Below are positions 60,433-64,000 of a stretch of 64,000 nucleotides of DNA, one piece after another. Each line of letters starts with the position of its first letter. The stretch's first letter is position 1. The translations under genes were made by a program, and so were the position numbers. A model generated the notes under the pieces. That model was not told where the DNA came from, made no database searches, and saw only the letters and a list, made by a program, of their open reading frames with translations. Source of the DNA: Brevundimonas bullata (GTDB taxonomy: Bacteria > Pseudomonadota > Alphaproteobacteria > Caulobacterales > Caulobacteraceae). The stretch is taken from contig NZ_JACHLM010000002.1 in NCBI RefSeq assembly GCF_014207965.1, positions 682,001 to 746,000 on the forward strand. The letters run 5' to 3'.

Positions 60433-60512
60433 CGCAGGCCTCAGTGCATTGAGAAATGCCGCTACCTCGCCGCCGCGTTGTTGAACGCCTCTGGCTCGCG
60501 AAGCTAAATCCA

Positions 60513-60589
<77 letters not shown>

Positions 60590-60656
60590 AACCGATGGAG
60601 CGCTCTATTGGCACGGCGGGCCCGGCGCCGCAACGCATTCAACGCCTTAATCTGCG

Positions 60657-61133
60657 TTACGGTCGAAAGAAGCTGTGCCTAACCTGATCGCCTGGCTTGG
60701 CGCCGATCTCGTCGGCTCGCCCCGCGCGCAGCTCCAGCACGCCGTTCGCCGCGCCGTTCGAGGGCAGAGGCGTTTCCGAATAGGGGGTCGCGTGGCTGGC
60801 GATCGAGACGATCCGGCCTTGCGGGTCGATGTAGATGATGTCCAACGAGCTGGGCGTGTTCTTCATCCAGAAGCTCTGCTCGGTCGCCGCCGGGAACTGG
60901 AACAGCATTCCCCGGTCGGCTTCCAACGGTGGGCGATACATCAACCCCCGCGCGCGCTCTGCGTCGTCGTCAGCGATCTCCACCAGGAACTTGTGCTCGC
61001 CCGAGCCCGTGACGATGCTCAACGGCTCCAGCGCGCGTCCAGCGGCGTCCACCGGCCCGCTCTGCGCACAGGCGGAGACCAGGCCTGCGCCCGCAAGGAC
61101 GCCCGCAAGCAGAATACGACGCGAGAAACCCAT
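60657..61133 (-). CDS. DUF192 family exported protein
   Basis: 158 residues. Arg-Arg signal (SRRILLAGVLAGAGLVSAC) with a lipobox-like VSAC at Cys22. The DUF192 core follows: ERARGLMYRPPLEADRGMLFQFPAATEQSFWMKNTPSSLDIIYID and GVLELRAGRADEIGAKPGDQV. Function unknown, small beta-barrel-like fold. Lies 25 bases after the cold-shock gene and is probably co-transcribed, a pairing seen in other alphaproteobacteria. Confidence 0.88.
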   Translation of the reverse strand: MGFSRRILLAGVLAGAGLVSACAQSGPVDAAGRALEPLSIVTGSGEHKFLVEIADDDAERARGLMYRPPLEADRGMLFQFPAATEQSFWMKNTPSSLDIIYIDPQGRIVSIASHATPYSETPLPSNGAANGVLELRAGRADEIGAKPGDQVRHSFFRP

Positions 61134-61158
61134 GACTTCGCCCCTCAAAGGGCGAAAC

Positions 61159-61701
61159 CTATTCGCCCGGCCTGATCTCGGCCACCACAAGACCCTTGGG
61201 GCCGTCGGCGAACCGCACCTGCACCGCATCACCAGGAACCAGATCATCCAGCCCGCAGCGCCGCAGCGTTTCAACATGGACGAAGATATCGCCAGCCGCG
61301 CCGTCGCGCACCACGAAACCGTACCCCTTGGTGCGATTGAACCACTTGACCACTGCGCCCTCCATCGGGCCGCCAGCCTCCAGAACAGCGCGCGGCGCCG
61401 CAGTCGAACGCGTGACCTCACGGCGGATCGGCGAAGGCGCTCCCTGCCCCAGATCGATAACACGCACCACCTGCCAGCCCTTGGCGCGTCGCGCGCATTC
61501 GCAGGTGATCGGAGCGCCCTCAGCGGCAGCCTCATGGCCGCCATCGCGCAGGCTGCTGACGTGCAGAAGCACATCTTTCAGCTGTGTCAGGTCGGGCTCA
61601 TCCGGCACGATGAAGCCATAGCCCTTGCCCGGATCGAACCATTTCACCGTGCCGGCGATGAGAACGATGTCCGATGCTTCAATCTGGTCGAAATCCGACA
61701 A
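61159..61701 (-). CDS. Double cold-shock-domain protein
   Basis: 180 residues with two cold-shock domains joined by a linker: [16 protein letters not shown] (from about residue 17) and [17 protein letters not shown] (from about 111), each with the RNA-binding aromatic motifs (KGYGFI/V and DVLLHV or DIFVHV). Two-domain Csp proteins are typical of alphaproteobacteria such as Caulobacter CspC/CspD, where they support stationary phase. The likely start is TTG 61701, giving [11 protein letters not shown], with GGGGG upstream. Confidence 0.88.
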   Translation of the reverse strand: MSDFDQIEASDIVLIAGTVKWFDPGKGYGFIVPDEPDLTQLKDVLLHVSSLRDGGHEAAAEGAPITCECARRAKGWQVVRVIDLGQGAPSPIRREVTRSTAAPRAVLEAGGPMEGAVVKWFNRTKGYGFVVRDGAAGDIFVHVETLRRCGLDDLVPGDAVQVRFADGPKGLVVAEIRPGE

Positions 61702-61745
61702 CTCACAACCCCCGCCTGCAACGCGCACAGCGGCTATGATTAACA

Positions 61746-61760
61746 CGGTTCTGTGAACCG
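61746..61760. repeat. Short hairpin upstream of the cold-shock gene
   Basis: Six-base arms CGGTTC/GAACCG with a TGT loop, 45 bases before the TTG start; may lie in the leader mRNA or the promoter. Confidence 0.4.
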
Positions 61761-61856
61761 CGGAAAATCAAAAATGACAATTTTAAGCCCAACGCCAAAC
61801 AAAGCCTGCGCTTGTCGCGGGAATGTCGAAAATAATGATTTGGGGATAGCTCCGCG

Positions 61857-61931
61857 TGGCAGTCCCTAGGGGAGTCGAACCCCTCTCTTCAGGTTGAAAA
61901 CCTGACGTCCTAACCGATAGACGAAGGGACC
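61857..61931 (-). tRNA. tRNA-Glu (TTC), copy 1
   Basis: 75 bases, acceptor GGTCCCT/AGGGACT, anticodon TTC in loop TTTTCAA, GTTCGACTC T-loop, encoded CCA. Identical to the copy at 62091-62165. Confidence 0.97.
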
Positions 61932-61949
61932 GCTGCGCGGAGGAGCGGC

Positions 61950-61977
61950 CTATTAGCACCCCTGACGGATGACGCAA
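61950..61977 (-). promoter_or_regulatory. Promoter of tRNA-Glu copy 1
   Basis: Minus strand TTGCGT (61977-61972), 16 bases, TAATAG (61955-61950), 18 bases before the tRNA. Confidence 0.5.
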
Positions 61978-62090
61978 GCCTGTTTTTCAACTTTCCGAAC
62001 AAACACGTCACATCGACGCCGTACGCGCGAAAACGCGAGCCCGATCAGGCGCGTAGATGATGACGATGTCCGGGAGAGGAAAGCTCCGCG

Positions 62091-62165
62091 TGGCAGTCCC
62101 TAGGGGAGTCGAACCCCTCTCTTCAGGTTGAAAACCTGACGTCCTAACCGATAGACGAAGGGACC
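62091..62165 (-). tRNA. tRNA-Glu (TTC), copy 2
   Basis: Base-for-base identical to copy 1, including the encoded CCA. Flanks AGCTCCGCG (left) and GCTGCGCGGAGGA (right) are also shared with copy 1. Confidence 0.97.
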
Positions 62166-62182
62166 GCTGCGCGGAGGACCGG

Positions 62183-62211
62183 GTATTAGCCGCCGATTTC
62201 TGCGGTTGCAA
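62183..62211 (-). promoter_or_regulatory. Promoter of tRNA-Glu copy 2
   Basis: Minus strand TTGCAA (62211-62206), 17 bases, TAATAC (62188-62183), 17 bases before the tRNA. Confidence 0.55.
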
Positions 62212-62270
62212 GCGTCTGCTGCGCAGTTTGTGCATTTTTTCAAAGACCTGCGCTCGGTCACGATCGAGAT

Positions 62271-64000
62271 CTAGACCATGCGCGGGTCGGCCACGTCCTC
62301 GATCTCGAATTGCACGCCGCGACGGCCGTTCCAGTCGTCCGCCTTGAGACGCCCGACCAGGTTCAGCCCGCCCTGCCCCGCCAGCAGCGCCTTGCCGCTG
62401 GGCAGATCGGCGCAACGCCAGGCGATCGCCCGCACCGAGGCCCCGTCCGCACCGACCAGACGGCACCGCACATGACCGCCGTTCATCGCCACCGGCTCGC
62501 GCGCCTGCACGCCCTGCAGGGCGAACAAGGGCTCGGGATTGGCCGGGCCATAGGGGGCCAGTTGCTCGAAGGCCTCGAACAGATCGCGCGTCGCCGCGCT
62601 CGGGTCGATCAGCGCGTCCACCTCGACCCAGTCCTGGGCTACGGCCTCGGCCCGCTCGCCCGACAGCCGATCATTGAGGAAGGCCCTCAGTTCGTCGATG
62701 CGATCAGCCGCCACCGTCAGGCCCGCCGCCATGGCGTGCCCGCCCCCGGCGATCAGCACGCCCTCGTTCCACGCCGCCTGCACCGCGCGGCCCAGGTTCA
62801 TGCCCGGCTGCGACCGACCTGAACCCTTGCCCAGACCATTGATGGCGTCGACGCCGATCACCACCACCGGCTTTCTCCAGCGTTCGCGCAGACGCCCGGC
62901 CACGATGCCGACCACGCCGGGGTGCCAGTCCTCGCCCGAGACGACGACCAAGGCCGACTCGTCCGCGTGCGCGCCCGTCGCCTCGACCCGGCGCACCGCC
63001 TGTTCGGTCACCTGGGCCTCGACCTCGCGCCGGGCGATGTTGAGGGCGTCCAGTTCCTGCGCCAGCGCCCGCGCCTCGTCGGCAAAGTCGGTGGACAGCA
63101 GACGCGCCCCCAGATCCGACTTGCCGATCCGCCCGCCGGCATTGATGCGCGGGCCCAGGATAAAGCCCGCATGATTGGACTTGGCCGGTCCCGGCTCGGC
63201 CCCGGCGGCGGCCAGCAGGGCCTTCAGACCCGGATTTTTCCAATCCGACATGACCTTGAGTCCCAAACTGGTCAGGGCCCGGTTGAAGCCCGTCAGGCCG
63301 GTCACGTCGCAGATGGCGCCCATGGCGGCCAGATCCAGCCACTGGCGGATATCCGGCTCGGCCTTGCCCTCGAACAGGTTCCTCGCCCGCGCCTCACGAT
63401 TCAGCGCCGCCAGCAGGACGAAAACCACCCCTGCCGCCGCCAGGTTGCCCTGCCCCGAGTTGCAGCCCGGCCGGTTCGGATTGACCACAGCCAGACAGGC
63501 CGGCGGCTCCTCGCGCATCATGTGATGGTCGATGACCACGACGTTCAGCCCGATGGCCGAGGCGTGGGCCACAGCCTCGTTGGCCGCTGCCCCGCAATCG
63601 ACGGTGATGACCAGATCGGCGCCGCGCGATTTCAGCGTATCGAACGCCCGCGCGCTGGGGCCATAGCCCTCGGTCAGACGGTCGGGGACATAGATGGGCA
63701 GTTCCGCGCCCAGCGTGCGGAACCAGCGCACCAACAGCGCCGCACTGGACGCCCCGTCCACGTCGTAGTCGGCGAAGACATGGATGCTGCTGCCGGCCTG
63801 AAGCGCGTCGATGATGGCGGTCGCCGCCGTGTCCATATCCATGAAGCTGGACGGATCGGGGAACAGGGCCCGAAGTGTGGGCCTCAAAAAGTTCTCGCCC
63901 TGATCCGCCGCCACGCCGCGTGCGGCCAGGGCCCGCGCCATTGGCTCATCCAGATCGAGCGCCTGCATATGGGCTCGAATAGTACCCGCATCAGCCGGAC
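62271..64000 (-). CDS. recJ: Single-stranded-DNA-specific exonuclease RecJ (5' end off window)
   Basis: 5'-3' single-strand exonuclease of recombination and repair. About 576 residues visible: FADYDVDG and VDCGAA metal motifs, DHH motif (VVIDHHM), the DHHA1 domain with GGGHAMAAGL, and a C-terminal OB-fold region (GRLKADDWNGRRGVQFEIEDV). An in-frame ATG at 63968 exists. However, the codons upstream of it (PADAGTIRAH) look like the family's N-terminal region and stay open to the window edge, so the true start is probably beyond 64000. Confidence 0.93.
   Translation of the reverse strand, partial: PADAGTIRAHMQALDLDEPMARALAARGVAADQGENFLRPTLRALFPDPSSFMDMDTAATAIIDALQAGSSIHVFADYDVDGASSAALLVRWFRTLGAELPIYVPDRLTEGYGPSARAFDTLKSRGADLVITVDCGAAANEAVAHASAIGLNVVVIDHHMMREEPPACLAVVNPNRPGCNSGQGNLAAAGVVFVLLAALNREARARNLFEGKAEPDIRQWLDLAAMGAICDVTGLTGFNRALTSLGLKVMSDWKNPGLKALLAAAGAEPGPAKSNHAGFILGPRINAGGRIGKSDLGARLLSTDFADEARALAQELDALNIARREVEAQVTEQAVRRVEATGAHADESALVVVSGEDWHPGVVGIVAGRLRERWRKPVVVIGVDAINGLGKGSGRSQPGMNLGRAVQAAWNEGVLIAGGGHAMAAGLTVAADRIDELRAFLNDRLSGERAEAVAQDWVEVDALIDPSAATRDLFEAFEQLAPYGPANPEPLFALQGVQAREPVAMNGGHVRCRLVGADGASVRAIAWRCADLPSGKALLAGQGGLNLVGRLKADDWNGRRGVQFEIEDVADPRMV

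Overview
The window is a high-GC alphaproteobacterial chromosome segment, almost certainly from Caulobacterales and most like Brevundimonas. This is inferred from the complete nuo operon ending in birA, a holdfast-type polysaccharide cluster (hfsE-F-G-H plus hfsA/B/D), CtrA-like and EcfG-like promoter motifs, and the tig/clpP/clpX/lon set. No insertion sequence, prophage, integrase or CRISPR array was seen, so this looks like core chromosome.

Layout. 1-15755 (minus): respiratory complex I, nuoABCDEFGHIJKLMN, with overlapping or touching genes. A small two-helix membrane protein sits between nuoE and nuoF, and a small lipoprotein between nuoH and nuoI. birA follows nuoN and runs off the left edge. 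15966-17576: AbgT-family transporter. 17688-17764: tRNA-Asp. 17765-18275: a gene-free stretch holding a likely small RNA with a perfect intrinsic terminator and a Fur-like box. 18276-21480: haem/haemoglobin TonB receptor and a DUF6607 protein.

21565-31374 (minus) is an eleven-gene cobalamin operon: btuB, cobC, btuF, btuC, btuD, cobD, cobT, cobS, a Cys-phosphatase, cobO and a DUF1636 protein. It lies behind one cobalamin riboswitch, and cobU diverges from it. It covers corrinoid uptake, adenosylation and nucleotide-loop assembly, without corrin ring synthesis.

32344-41355: tRNA-Val, HU, lon, clpX, clpP and tig (protein quality control, all minus), interrupted by a HAD phosphatase and two uncharacterised genes. 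lon has a heat-shock-type promoter. 41526-46384: an MBL hydrolase, then a stress-response islet. The islet holds a YqjD-like membrane protein, two tiny proteins, a KGG-motif protein, a fused EgtB-EgtD ergothioneine enzyme and an ECF sigma factor. Four of its genes have sequences matching the general stress response promoter GGAAC-N16/17-GTT.

46452-50394 (minus): acyl-CoA dehydrogenase, SCP2 protein, TorF-type porin and ammonium transporter. 50891-50982: tRNA-Ser. 51118-59798: holdfast polysaccharide cluster, with hfsEFGH and a second glycosyltransferase on plus, hfsA and hfsB on minus, and hfsD divergent from hfsA across a CtrA-like box. 59905-64000: a hypothetical protein, tRNA-Pro, a DUF192 protein, a double cold-shock-domain protein, two identical tandem tRNA-Glu genes, and recJ running off the right edge.

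Where a longer reading frame was possible, starts were chosen from Shine-Dalgarno-like sequences, overlaps with neighbouring stops and family N-termini. Functions are homology-style judgements made by reading the sequence; no database search was run.
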